Assembly (NCBI GenBank): GCA_017556845.1
Contig: JAFYMA010000218.1
Span: 1-10,416, forward strand
DNA: 10,416 bases
Direction: 5' to 3'
Source of the DNA: Clostridia bacterium
Lineage (GTDB): Bacteria; Bacillota; Clostridia; Oscillospirales; CAG-272
Position numbers and translations under genes: made by a program
Part shown: positions 1 through 6,304 of the stretch, in pieces
Layout: each line of letters opens with the position of its first letter
Numbering within the stretch: the first letter of the stretch is position 1
Notes under the pieces: generated by a model
Told to the model about the DNA's origin: nothing
Database searches by the model: none
What the model saw: the letters and a program-made list of their open reading frames with translations, nothing else

Positions 1-119
1 GACGCGGTATCAGCCTTTTCGCTTTCAGTGCTGCCGCTGTTGATGACTACAAGACCGCACGATTGCATAAGCAAAGCGAACATCAGCGAAAGACAGTATA
101 TATATTTCTTCAATTTCAT
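1..119 (-). CDS. Putative lipoprotein, N-terminal fragment (gene runs off left edge)
   Basis: Only the first 39 or so codons are visible. The ATG at 119-117 is preceded on the minus strand by GAGGTC with 5 nt spacing, a reasonable ribosome binding site. The peptide begins MKLKKYIYCLSLMFALLMQSCG: a positively charged n-region, a hydrophobic stretch (residues 6-18) and a cysteine at residue 21 in a loose lipobox (LLMQSC). It continues into a Ser/Glu/Lys-rich polar segment typical of the flexible linker after the lipidated Cys. This is the expected layout of a type II signal peptide, so the product is probably anchored to the outer face of the cytoplasmic membrane. The domain that would give function lies outside the window. 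It has its own promoter and diverges from copA, so a link to copper handling is possible but unsupported. Confidence 0.72.
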   Translation of the reverse strand, partial: MKLKKYIYCLSLMFALLMQSCGLVVINSGSTESEKADTA

Positions 120-154
120 AAATTGACCTCATTATCACTCGGTTTATATCCACT

Positions 155-182
155 ATTATATACACAAACGCCGAAAATTCAA
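155..182 (-). promoter_or_regulatory. Sigma-A-type promoter for the minus-strand lipoprotein gene
   Basis: Read on the minus strand there is TTGAAT (182-177), a 16-nt spacer and a perfect TATAAT (160-155). This lies about 35 bp upstream of the lipoprotein start codon. The match is good although the spacer is 1 nt shorter than ideal. The 120-238 gap is shared with the divergent copA, for which I see only weaker elements (TTGACC at 123-128 with TATATC 16 nt on). No copper-box palindrome of the TACANNTGTA type is visible. Confidence 0.55.
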
Positions 183-220
183 TATATATTTAGTTAAGAG
201 TAGAAAAATTTTTAACTTTG

Positions 221-227
221 AAAGGAG
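221..227 (+). promoter_or_regulatory. Ribosome binding site that fixes the copA start
   Basis: AAAGGAG at 221-227 is a strong Shine-Dalgarno sequence lying 11 nt before ATG 239-241 (8 nt before the TTG at 236-238). An in-frame TTG at 218 would place the start codon upstream of the SD itself, so the longer reading is unlikely. Confidence 0.75.
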
Positions 228-238
228 TTTTTCGTTTG

Positions 239-2416
239 ATGAAACGGAAATTCACCGTCAACGGAATGAGCTGTGCCAGATGCTCTGCGGCAGTTGAAAG
301 AGCCGCTCTGTCCGTAAACGGTGTCAAAACGGCGAACGTCAATCTTGCAGGCAAATATCTTATATGCGAATACGAAGATCCCGCAAGCGACGCTTTGATA
401 TTAAAGGCTATAAAAAAAGCAGGCTACAAGCCGAGCCTTGACAGCATCGGAGAAAATGACCGTTCCGTACCAAAGCTTATCGTATCAGCCGTGCTTACGT
501 TGATACTGATGTATATATGTATGGGTGCAATGATCGGTCTGCCGTTGCCGCAGATCATATCGCACGGTGAAAATTATATAAATAACGCCATAGTGCAGAT
601 GATACTTGCCCTTGCCGTTATGATGATAAATTTCAGAATATTCGCAAAAGGTATAGGAAGCATATTTCACCTTGCTTCAAATATGGACACGCTCGTATCG
701 CTCGGATGTCTTGCGTCGTTCATTTACAGCGCAGTATGCACCGTGCTTATGATAACGTCACAATATGAGCCGAACGGAATTTATTTTGATTCGTCCGCAA
801 TGATACTCGTGTTCGTATCAACGGGCAGAATGCTTGAAGGAAAAAGCAAGCGCAAAACGAACGCTACGTTAGCTTCCCTGCACGAGCTGAAGCCGACGTA
901 TGCAAGAGTTATAAAAAACGAAGAAGAAATCCAAGTAAAGCCTGAGCTTGTACGTGTCGGTGATACGGTAATAATACGCCCCGGTGAAAGCATTCCCGTT
1001 GACGGTATTATTATAAGCGGAGAAACGGAAACTGACGAATCAGCCCTTACGGGCGAAAGCGCTCCCGTTTCAAAATCTGTAAATGACAGAGTTTGTGCAT
1101 CGACCGTTAACATTTCCGGAGCTATATACGTAAAAGCCGAAAAAGTCGGTGACGATACTGCATTTGCCGAGATCGTTGCACTTGTGGAATCTGCATCTGC
1201 ATCAAAAGCACCTATTGCCCGACTTGCAGACAAGGCGGCAAATATATTCGTTCCCTGCGTTACCGCAGTAAGCGTTCTTACGTTTATCGTCTGGATGCTC
1301 GTCGGAAATATCAGCACTGCACTCGTACACGCAGTATCCGTTCTCGTAATATCCTGCCCGTGCGCTCTCGGTCTTGCAACACCCCTTGCGGTGACGGTTG
1401 CAGTCGGAGCGTGTGCGAAAAAGGGCATTTTGATAAAGTCAGCCGCAGTTCTTGAAATACTGCACAAATGCAATACGGTATGCCTTGACAAGACGGGAAC
1501 GATAACGAAGGGAACGCCCTCTGTAACGGACGTTTTATGTGCTGACGGCGTAACGGAGGAGCAGCTTATTGAAACAGCTTCCTCCGCAGAAAAAATGAGC
1601 ACGCACCCGATATCAAACGCAATACTCCGCTATGCCGGCGTTCACGAAAGCCTTCCGTGCGAGAGCTTTGAAAATATCCCCGGAAAGGGTATACGCGCAG
1701 TTATGGACAAAAAGACAGTTATCGGCGGCACGAGAGCCCTTTTGCAAGAAAACGGAATTGATTTTTCAGAGCTTGACGAAAAATGCAGACAGCTTGAAAG
1801 CGTCGGAAAAAGCGTTATATTTTTTGCGCAGGACGGATGTCTGCTCGGTGCCGTTGCGTGTGCTGATGAAATACGTGAAACGTCAGCAGAGTCTATCAGA
1901 TCTATGCGCGAAAACGGCATAGACGTTTACATTCTTACGGGCGACGGGGTCGGTGCGGCAGAAAGCGTTGCACGCAAGGTAGGTGCAAGCGGAGTTTTTG
2001 CAAGGCTTATGCCGAATGAAAAGCAGAATATCGTATCAAGGCTTATGTCAGACGGTAAGACCGTTCTTATGGTCGGTGACGGAATAAACGACGCCCCTGC
2101 CCTGACCGATGCCGACGTCGGTATGGCTATCGGCGCAGGAACTGACGTTGCACTTACAAGCGCAGACGTCGTGCTTGCGAAAAACGATCTGTCAGACGTT
2201 CTTGCTGCCGTTGATATTTCCAGAAAAGCGTTCAGCATCATAAAGCAAAATCTGTTCTGGGCTTTATTTTACAACGTGATATGTATACCGCTGGCAGCAG
2301 GTGCGTTTTCATTTGCAGGTATCACTCTTTCGCCGGCAATAGCCTCAGTGGCTATGAGTATATCTTCGATATTCGTCGTTACGAACTCATTAAGGCTGAG
2401 AAAAGCGACAAAATAA
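239..2416 (+). CDS. copA: Cu(+)-translocating P-type ATPase (P1B-1)
   Basis: Copper exporter of the cytoplasmic membrane, using ATP to expel Cu(I). The 725-residue product starts with one heavy-metal-associated domain carrying GMSCARC (residues 9-15; C12 and C15 bind Cu). Transmembrane helices cluster at about 78-175 and 183-200. The actuator-domain TGES is at 271-274. The membrane metal-binding CPC is at 373-375 inside a hydrophobic helix. The phosphorylated aspartate is D417 in DKTGT (417-421), the nucleotide-domain HP pair is H456-P457, and the hinge GDGINDAP starts at 613. In the last two helices YN (678-679) and MSISS (706-710) are the residues that mark Cu(+) rather than Zn or Co ATPases. 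The length is normal for a single-HMA clostridial CopA and the frame is intact. No CopZ chaperone or CsoR/CopY regulator is adjacent. A 97-nt gap separates it from the next gene. Confidence 0.96.
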   Translation: MKRKFTVNGMSCARCSAAVERAALSVNGVKTANVNLAGKYLICEYEDPASDALILKAIKKAGYKPSLDSIGENDRSVPKLIVSAVLTLILMYICMGAMIGLPLPQIISHGENYINNAIVQMILALAVMMINFRIFAKGIGSIFHLASNMDTLVSLGCLASFIYSAVCTVLMITSQYEPNGIYFDSSAMILVFVSTGRMLEGKSKRKTNATLASLHELKPTYARVIKNEEEIQVKPELVRVGDTVIIRPGESIPVDGIIISGETETDESALTGESAPVSKSVNDRVCASTVNISGAIYVKAEKVGDDTAFAEIVALVESASASKAPIARLADKAANIFVPCVTAVSVLTFIVWMLVGNISTALVHAVSVLVISCPCALGLATPLAVTVAVGACAKKGILIKSAAVLEILHKCNTVCLDKTGTITKGTPSVTDVLCADGVTEEQLIETASSAEKMSTHPISNAILRYAGVHESLPCESFENIPGKGIRAVMDKKTVIGGTRALLQENGIDFSELDEKCRQLESVGKSVIFFAQDGCLLGAVACADEIRETSAESIRSMRENGIDVYILTGDGVGAAESVARKVGASGVFARLMPNEKQNIVSRLMSDGKTVLMVGDGINDAPALTDADVGMAIGAGTDVALTSADVVLAKNDLSDVLAAVDISRKAFSIIKQNLFWALFYNVICIPLAAGAFSFAGITLSPAIASVAMSISSIFVVTNSLRLRKATK

Positions 2417-2439
2417 ATTTTTCTTCTATGACCGCACAA

Positions 2440-2490
2440 ATACACACAATATTCATATTTACCGTGTATAATGTAAAGAAAACATATAAT
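2440..2490 (+). promoter_or_regulatory. Probable promoter/operator region for the smsCB-dtxR cluster
   Basis: The 97-nt gap after copA has no terminator hairpin but contains two perfect TATAAT hexamers, at 2467-2472 and 2485-2490, 18 nt apart. Neither has a recognisable TTGACA-like -35. Overlapping the -35 zone of the first is a dyad AATAT-TC-ATATT (2448-2459), enclosed by a wider inverted repeat ATACAC (2440-2445) / GTGTAT (2464-2469). Weak -35 elements with nearby dyads are typical of regulated promoters, and the cluster encodes its own DtxR-like protein. Read-through from copA is also possible. Confidence 0.4.
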
Positions 2491-2513
2491 CTTAAAAGGA
2501 TCGTTAAACTATC

Positions 2514-3245
2514 ATGTTAAGACTTGAAAACGTAAGCTGGAGCACTCCGAACGGAATAAAGATCCTGGACGGTCTTTCCCTGGAGATCCCGGACAACCGC
2601 CTCACCGTTATAACAGGACCTAACGGCGGCGGAAAAACAACACTTGCAAAAATAATAGCAGGCATTGAAATGCCTGCGAGCGGAAAAATATATCTTGATG
2701 ACCGTGACATAACAGACCTTGACGTAACGCAGAGGGCAAATCTCGGCGTAAGCTTTGCTTTTCAACAGCCCGTAAGATTCAAAGGAATAACTGTTCGCCG
2801 TCTGCTTGAGCTTGCATACGGTAAAAAAATGCCCGAAAGCATGGTTTGTGACGTATTGAGCAGAGTGGGACTTTGTGCCCGCGACTATTCCGAGCGTGAG
2901 GTCAACGCGACCTTGTCCGGAGGCGAGATCAAGCGTATAGAGATCGCATCCGTTCTGTCAAGGCACTCCAAGCTGTCCATATTCGACGAGCCTGAGGCAG
3001 GAATAGATCTCTGGAGCTTTACCAACCTCATAAAAGCATTCGAGCAGATACGCGAAAATCTCAAGGGTACGCTTATAATCATATCGCACCAGGAGAGAAT
3101 TTTACGCATTGCCGACACCATAGTTGTAATATCAAACGGCAAGGTATCGCAGATGGGTGCTCCCGAGGAATTGGAGGACTCCCTGTTCGGCGGCAGAAAT
3201 GCCGTAGCACCGTGCAGAAAGCAGGAGGCATTGTTAAATGGATAA
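2514..3245 (+). CDS. smsC: SufC-family Fe-S assembly ATPase (SmsC of a minimal SUF-like system)
   Basis: A soluble ABC-type ATPase of the SufC family, not a transporter: it should power conformational changes in the SufB-like scaffold encoded next door during Fe-S cluster assembly. In the 243-residue product, Walker A is GPNGGGKTT (35-43), the Q-loop is near Q84-Q85, the ABC signature is LSGGE (134-138), Walker B reads LSIFDEPEAGID (154-165) and the switch histidine is H192. The FDEPEAGID form and the LSGGE-IKR context are characteristic of SufC-like proteins. There is no transmembrane permease gene nearby. The best SD (AAGGA, 2496-2500) is 13 nt from the ATG, rather far. Its stop codon overlaps the start of the next gene by 8 nt, implying translational coupling. 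Annotation simply as sufC would be equally acceptable. Confidence 0.9.
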   Translation: MLRLENVSWSTPNGIKILDGLSLEIPDNRLTVITGPNGGGKTTLAKIIAGIEMPASGKIYLDDRDITDLDVTQRANLGVSFAFQQPVRFKGITVRRLLELAYGKKMPESMVCDVLSRVGLCARDYSEREVNATLSGGEIKRIEIASVLSRHSKLSIFDEPEAGIDLWSFTNLIKAFEQIRENLKGTLIIISHQERILRIADTIVVISNGKVSQMGAPEELEDSLFGGRNAVAPCRKQEALLNG

Positions 3246-4155
3246 CATCACTAAAATGCTGTTGGAGCAGATATCCGACTTCAACGGTGAATATAAGGGT
3301 GCGTACAACATCCGTGTTGACGGCACCTGTGCAGGAAGACAAAGCAGTGAAAATATAATCATCGAAAACAAGACGGATGCTCCCGGACTCGTTATCAAAA
3401 TACGCCCCGGTACAGTAGGAGAAAGCGTTTCTATCCCTGCGTGCGTAACACACGGAGATATTGACGACCTTGTATACAACGACTTTTTCGTTGGTGAAAA
3501 CTCAGATATTACGATAGTTGCAGGCTGCGGCGTTCACACGGAAACGGGCGAGCCCGCGCGCCACAACGGCATACACAGATTTATTCTCGGCAAGGGCAGT
3601 AAGGTAAAATACGTAGAAAAGCACATCGGAACGGGCAGCGGTGACGGAATAAGAAGCATTGACCCCGTTACAGAAATAATTATGGACGAGGATTCCGTAA
3701 TGGAGATGGAAACGTCTCAGATCGGCGGAGTTGACGATTCAAACAGACTGACGAGCGCAGTTTTGCAAAAGGGTGCAAAGCTTTTCGTAAGAGAAAGACT
3801 GCTTACAGAAAACCGCCAGAAAGCAAAGACGGACTTCAAAATAGAAATGAACGGCGAGGGCAGCGGTGCTGACGTTATATCACGTTCAGTAGCAAAGGGT
3901 GACTCTTATCAGTCGTACCATTCGGTGATAATCGGAAACGCTCCTTGCACAGGACACACGGAATGTGATGCCATCATTTCTGAAAACGGCATAGTAGACG
4001 CCGCACCCGAGCTTTGCGCACGCAATGAGGATGCCGCACTGATACACGAGGCGGCGATAGGAAAGATCGCAGGCGAGCAGATATTGAAGCTCCGTACTCT
4101 CGGCATGACGGAGGAAGAGGCTCAGCAAACCATAATCGAAGGATTTTTAAGCTAA
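3238..4155 (+). CDS. smsB: SufB/SufD-core Fe-S scaffold protein (SmsB of a minimal SUF-like system)
   Basis: A SufB/SufD-family protein expected to form a homodimeric scaffold on which Fe-S clusters are built with the preceding ATPase. It is only 305 residues, against more than 400 for typical SufB or SufD, and lacks their long N-terminal region, keeping the beta-helix core and C-terminal helices. The diagnostic C-terminal part is clear: GHTECD (239-244), then HEAAIGKI (270-277), then a predicted helical end with an EEEAQQ...EGF pattern. C243 in the ECD motif appears to correspond to the conserved cysteine of the SufB QCD motif, judged by eye. Further cysteines are at 31, 69, 97, 237 and 260. 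A strong SD, AGGAGG (3223-3228), sits 9 nt before the ATG. No second SufB/D paralogue, SufS or SufU is present in the window. Confidence 0.9.
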   Translation: MDNITKMLLEQISDFNGEYKGAYNIRVDGTCAGRQSSENIIIENKTDAPGLVIKIRPGTVGESVSIPACVTHGDIDDLVYNDFFVGENSDITIVAGCGVHTETGEPARHNGIHRFILGKGSKVKYVEKHIGTGSGDGIRSIDPVTEIIMDEDSVMEMETSQIGGVDDSNRLTSAVLQKGAKLFVRERLLTENRQKAKTDFKIEMNGEGSGADVISRSVAKGDSYQSYHSVIIGNAPCTGHTECDAIISENGIVDAAPELCARNEDAALIHEAAIGKIAGEQILKLRTLGMTEEEAQQTIIEGFLS

Positions 4156-4168
4156 CGGAGAGATAAAA

Positions 4169-4531
4169 GTGAGTATACACGAATCAGGCGAAATGTATCT
4201 TGAAAGCATACTTGTATTGCGTGAAAAGCAAGGCAATGTGCGTTCCATCGACATTGTAAACCATACGGGCTACTCAAAGCCGAGCATCAGCCGTGCAGTT
4301 AATCTGCTGAAAAAAAGCGGTCATATAACGGTAGATGCAAGCGGTGCTATATCGCTCACGCCCTCAGGCGAGGTGATAGCTAAAAAAATATACGAGCGTC
4401 ACAGAGTTCTTACGAGCTTTTTATGCAGTATCGGCGTTTGCGAGCAAACTGCATCAGCCGATGCCTGCAAGATAGAGCACGTTATAAGTGATGAAACTCT
4501 TGAATGCATTAAAAAAACTATGGGTAATTAA
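4169..4531 (+). CDS. Short DtxR-family metal-dependent transcriptional regulator, probably iron-sensing
   Basis: A 120-residue winged-helix regulator. The start is GTG, with GGAGAG 6 nt upstream, 13 nt after the smsB stop, so it is cotranscribed. Residues 1-65 form the DNA-binding domain (recognition helix near SKPSISRAVNLL, then the wing with LTPSGE). Residues 66-120 form a truncated dimerisation and metal-binding domain; there is no C-terminal SH3-like domain. Visible ligands match the primary site of DtxR/IdeR: M9 (in GEMYLE), C100, E103 and H104 (in DACKIEH), equivalent to DtxR Met10, Cys102, Glu105 and His106. H78 is kept, but the other two ancillary-site ligands appear replaced by Thr and Ser. 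MntR instead uses Asp at the first position. By inference it is an Fe(II)-dependent repressor of this Fe-S cluster operon; target genes elsewhere are possible. Confidence 0.87.
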   Translation: MSIHESGEMYLESILVLREKQGNVRSIDIVNHTGYSKPSISRAVNLLKKSGHITVDASGAISLTPSGEVIAKKIYERHRVLTSFLCSIGVCEQTASADACKIEHVISDETLECIKKTMGN

Positions 4532-4553
4532 AGGGCGGTCATCGCCCTTTAAT
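4527..4553 (+). terminator. Hairpin after the dtxR-like gene, probable terminator
   Basis: A perfect 11-bp stem (4527-4537 with 4543-4553; core AAAGGGCG/CGCCCTTT) closes a 5-nt loop, GTCAT. The regulator's TAA stop lies inside the left arm. Only a short T-run (4555-4557) follows, so termination may be partial and some transcripts may continue into rnhA, which starts 15 nt further on. Confidence 0.6.
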
Positions 4554-4568
4554 GTTTAACGGTGAAAA

Positions 4569-5006
4569 ATGAAAACAGTCAACATATATACCGACGGTGC
4601 CTGCAGGGGAAATCCCGGTGCGGGCGGATGGGGCGCTGTGCTCGTGTACGGTGAAAACGAAAAAAGAATAAGCGGCGGAGAAAGCATGACCACGAATAAC
4701 AAAATGGAGCTTACCGCCGTTATTGAAGCGCTGAAGATACTGAAATATCCGTGCAAGGTAATTCTCTGCTCCGACTCAAAATACGTTATTGACGGTCTTA
4801 AGCTCGGCTGGGCGAGATCTTGGCGTCGGAAGGGATGGAAAAAGGGCGACGGAAAGCCCGCATTGAATCCTGAACTGTGGGCAGAGCTTCTTGATCTTAC
4901 CGACGTTCACGAAATGGAATATATATGGATAAAGGGACACGCAGGCCACAAATACAACGAAATATGCGACGAAATGGCAACTGCGCAGGCAGACAAGTAT
5001 AAATGA
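4569..5006 (+). CDS. rnhA: Ribonuclease HI
   Basis: Cytoplasmic endonuclease that degrades the RNA strand of RNA-DNA hybrids, removing R-loops and primer remnants. The 145-residue protein has the full family pattern. The opening strand carries YTDGACRGNPG (D9), then E47 in MELTA, D69 in CSDSKYV and D134 near the C terminus, giving the four metal-binding acidic residues. H124 in KGHAGH is the flexible catalytic histidine loop. The basic patch WRRKGWKK (85-92) is the handle region of the E. coli-type enzyme, which helps hybrid binding. The length is normal for bacterial RNase HI and nothing is missing. The start is ATG with a modest GGTGA upstream. The stop overlaps the next gene's start (ATGA), indicating a shared transcript. 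Confidence 0.96.
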   Translation: MKTVNIYTDGACRGNPGAGGWGAVLVYGENEKRISGGESMTTNNKMELTAVIEALKILKYPCKVILCSDSKYVIDGLKLGWARSWRRKGWKKGDGKPALNPELWAELLDLTDVHEMEYIWIKGHAGHKYNEICDEMATAQADKYK

Positions 5007-5766
5007 TAAAAAAAGAAAGATTACAATATGCGCTCGTAACGGGTGCAACGTCGGGAATAGGAAAACAGATCGCCGTCGAACTCACAAAAAAAGGATACAA
5101 GGTGATCGCCTGCGGAAGAGATCTTAACGCTCTTTTACAGCTCAACGCTGCGTACGGTATGCAGCTTTATCCGTGCGATCTTTCAAACAAAGAAAGCGTT
5201 TACGCCTTATGCAAGGACGTATCGGACAAAAACGTAACCGTAGTCGTAAACAGCGCAGGGGTCGGGTTTTTGGAGCATTTTGATAAAATATCAGATGAAT
5301 GTGACGATATGACAGTTAAGCTCAATATCACAGCCTGTCAGATAATAACGAAGTTTTTTGCACGCAATATGAAAAAAGGAGTAATACTTAACGTATGCTC
5401 CTCTGCCGCATTTTCACCTGAGCCTCTGATGGCTTCGTACGCATCAAGCAAGGCGTACATCTATTCATACAGCCGTGCGATAGACCATGTGAATTGAAAA
5501 TGAGAAAAAAGCCCGTACGGGTGTGCGTTTTGTGCCCCGGCGGCGTTGATACACCGTTCAATAAAAAGGCAGGATATAAAGACAGCATCAAGGGAATGAG
5601 TGCGGAAAGGTGTGCGAAAATTGCCGTTGACGGTATTTTGAAAGGAAAAAGCGTGATCATTCCCGATATGAGATCAAGAGTCCTTGCACCTGTTTCAAGG
5701 ATAACGCCCGAGAGCATCGTTTTAAAGATCCAATACGAATTTCAGAAGCGAAAATTTCCTTTATAA
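5003..5766 (+). pseudogene. Short-chain dehydrogenase/reductase, interrupted by a 2-bp frameshift
   Basis: A classical Rossmann-fold NAD(P)-dependent oxidoreductase split into two frames. The first part (5003-5497) carries the cofactor motif TGATSGIG (13-20), D59, NSAG (83-86), the catalytic-helix N108, S133/S134 and the active-site YASSK (Y146, K150). It then stops at TGA 5495-5497. The second frame continues at 5491-5766 with the expected PGGVDTPF motif and a normal C-terminal helix region. Deleting one TG from the TGTG at 5488-5491 joins them into a 253-residue protein reading DHELKMRKK across the junction, the normal SDR length. There is no other lesion, so the event is recent or an assembly error. 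An ATG at 5500, 3 nt after the stop, could allow reinitiation of a C-terminal fragment, but the N-terminal piece alone would lack part of the fold. It begins with a 4-nt overlap with rnhA. The substrate is not predictable. Confidence 0.85.
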
Positions 5767-5784
5767 TATTATTGTACAAAGGTA

Positions 5785-5813
5785 TTGACAAATCGTAAAA
5801 CGTATGATATAAT
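5785..5813 (+). promoter_or_regulatory. Consensus sigma-A promoter of rplS
   Basis: A perfect -35 TTGACA (5785-5790) is followed by exactly 17 nt and a perfect -10 TATAAT (5808-5813), with an extended TGA just before it (5805-5807). Transcription should begin near 5820, giving an untranslated leader of about 95 nt before rplS. This is the strongest promoter in the window, as expected for a ribosomal protein gene. Confidence 0.93.
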
Positions 5814-5819
5814 TCTTTT

Positions 5820-5916
5820 GTTTACGGGTCTGTCTTGCCCGTATTCCGTCAGAGCAGTCCGCCGGTGCTTGCCGTGAATGCTCGGAGATCACGTATTTTT
5901 ATGGAGGTCCAAAAAA
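5820..5916 (+). ncRNA. Structured 5' leader of rplS, candidate L19 leader
   Basis: The leader holds a first hairpin TACGGG/CCCGTA (5823-5828 with 5838-5843, 9-nt loop). A second, longer element pairs GAGCA (5852-5856) with TGCTC (5879-5883) and encloses a small CGGT/GCCG stem-loop (5863-5874). The SD follows in an AU-rich single-stranded region. A ribosomal protein L19 leader in front of rplS is a known autoregulatory RNA in low-GC Gram-positives. I infer that this is that element from position and foldability, not from a covariance-model match. An in-frame ATG at 5878 falls inside the structure and is not the gene start. Confidence 0.5.
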
Positions 5917-6261
5917 ATGGATTTGTTAAAGGCATTTGTTGAAGACCAGCTTAAGGCTGACGCTCCCAAAGTTGAGATCGGTGACACTGTTCGTGTTTAC
6001 AACAAGATCGTTGAAGGCTCAAGAACAAGAACACAGATCTACGAAGGTACGGTTATCGCAAAGCGTAACAGTGGCATTTCCGAAACCTTTACGGTAAGAA
6101 GAATTGCTTACGGTGTTGGCGTTGAAAAGACTTTCAATCTCCACTCCCCCACTGTTGAAAAGGTTGAGACCATCAGACGCGGTAAGGTTAGACGCGCAAA
6201 GCTCTACTATCTGCGTGACAGAGTTGGTAAGGCTGCTAAAACCAAGGAACAGGTTAGATAA
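5917..6261 (+). CDS. rplS: 50S ribosomal protein L19
   Basis: Large-subunit protein located at the interface with the 30S subunit. The 114-residue product is of normal length and matches the family throughout: an N-terminal helix (MDLLKAFVEDQL), the IGDTVRVYNKIVEG strand, then YEGTVIAKRNSG, the conserved TFTVRRIAYGVGVEKTF segment (about residues 53-69) and HSPTVEKVE, then the basic tail GKVRRAKLYYLRDRVGKAAK. The ATG at 5917 is chosen because GGAGGT (5903-5908) sits 8 nt upstream; an earlier in-frame ATG at 5878 would add residues not found in L19 and lies in the structured leader. It is monocistronic: it has its own promoter and a strong terminator directly after it, without the trmD/rimM genes that often accompany rplS. 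Confidence 0.98.
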   Translation: MDLLKAFVEDQLKADAPKVEIGDTVRVYNKIVEGSRTRTQIYEGTVIAKRNSGISETFTVRRIAYGVGVEKTFNLHSPTVEKVETIRRGKVRRAKLYYLRDRVGKAAKTKEQVR

Positions 6262-6269
6262 CAAGCGTG

Positions 6270-6302
6270 AAAAAGGTATGGCTTTAAGGCCATACCTTTT
6301 TT
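6270..6302 (+). terminator. Rho-independent terminator of rplS, probably bidirectional
   Basis: A perfect 8-bp stem GGTATGGC (6275-6282) / GCCATACC (6289-6296) with loop TTTAAG is followed by six T (6297-6302) and preceded by five A (6270-6274). The A-run gives a T-tract on the other strand, so the same hairpin can also stop the converging minus-strand gene, whose stop codon is 3 nt away. Confidence 0.93.
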
Positions 6303-6304
6303 GT

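Noticed and set aside
120..238. Copper-responsive operator upstream of copA
   Set aside because: I found no TACANNTGTA cop box or CsoR-type GC-rich palindrome by eye.
781..1602. Long minus-strand open frame (273 codons) opposite copA
   Set aside because: It is the antisense shadow of a conserved P-type ATPase; the translation is Ser/Thr/Ala-rich without any family motif.
1632..1922. 96-codon plus-strand frame inside copA
   Set aside because: It is an alternative frame within the CopA nucleotide-binding domain, whose own frame is intact with all motifs.
2514..3245. ABC transporter ATP-binding subunit for a small-molecule importer or exporter
   Set aside because: The SufC-type Walker B context and the overlapping SufB-like gene fit Fe-S assembly; no permease is encoded nearby.
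5505..5511. A AAA AAG heptamer as a programmed -1 frameshift site rescuing the SDR
   Set aside because: It lies downstream of the in-frame TGA (5495-5497), so ribosomes would terminate before reaching it.
5878..5919. Longer rplS start at ATG 5878
   Set aside because: It adds 13 residues foreign to L19, lacks an SD and lies in the structured leader, whereas ATG 5917 has a strong SD at proper spacing.
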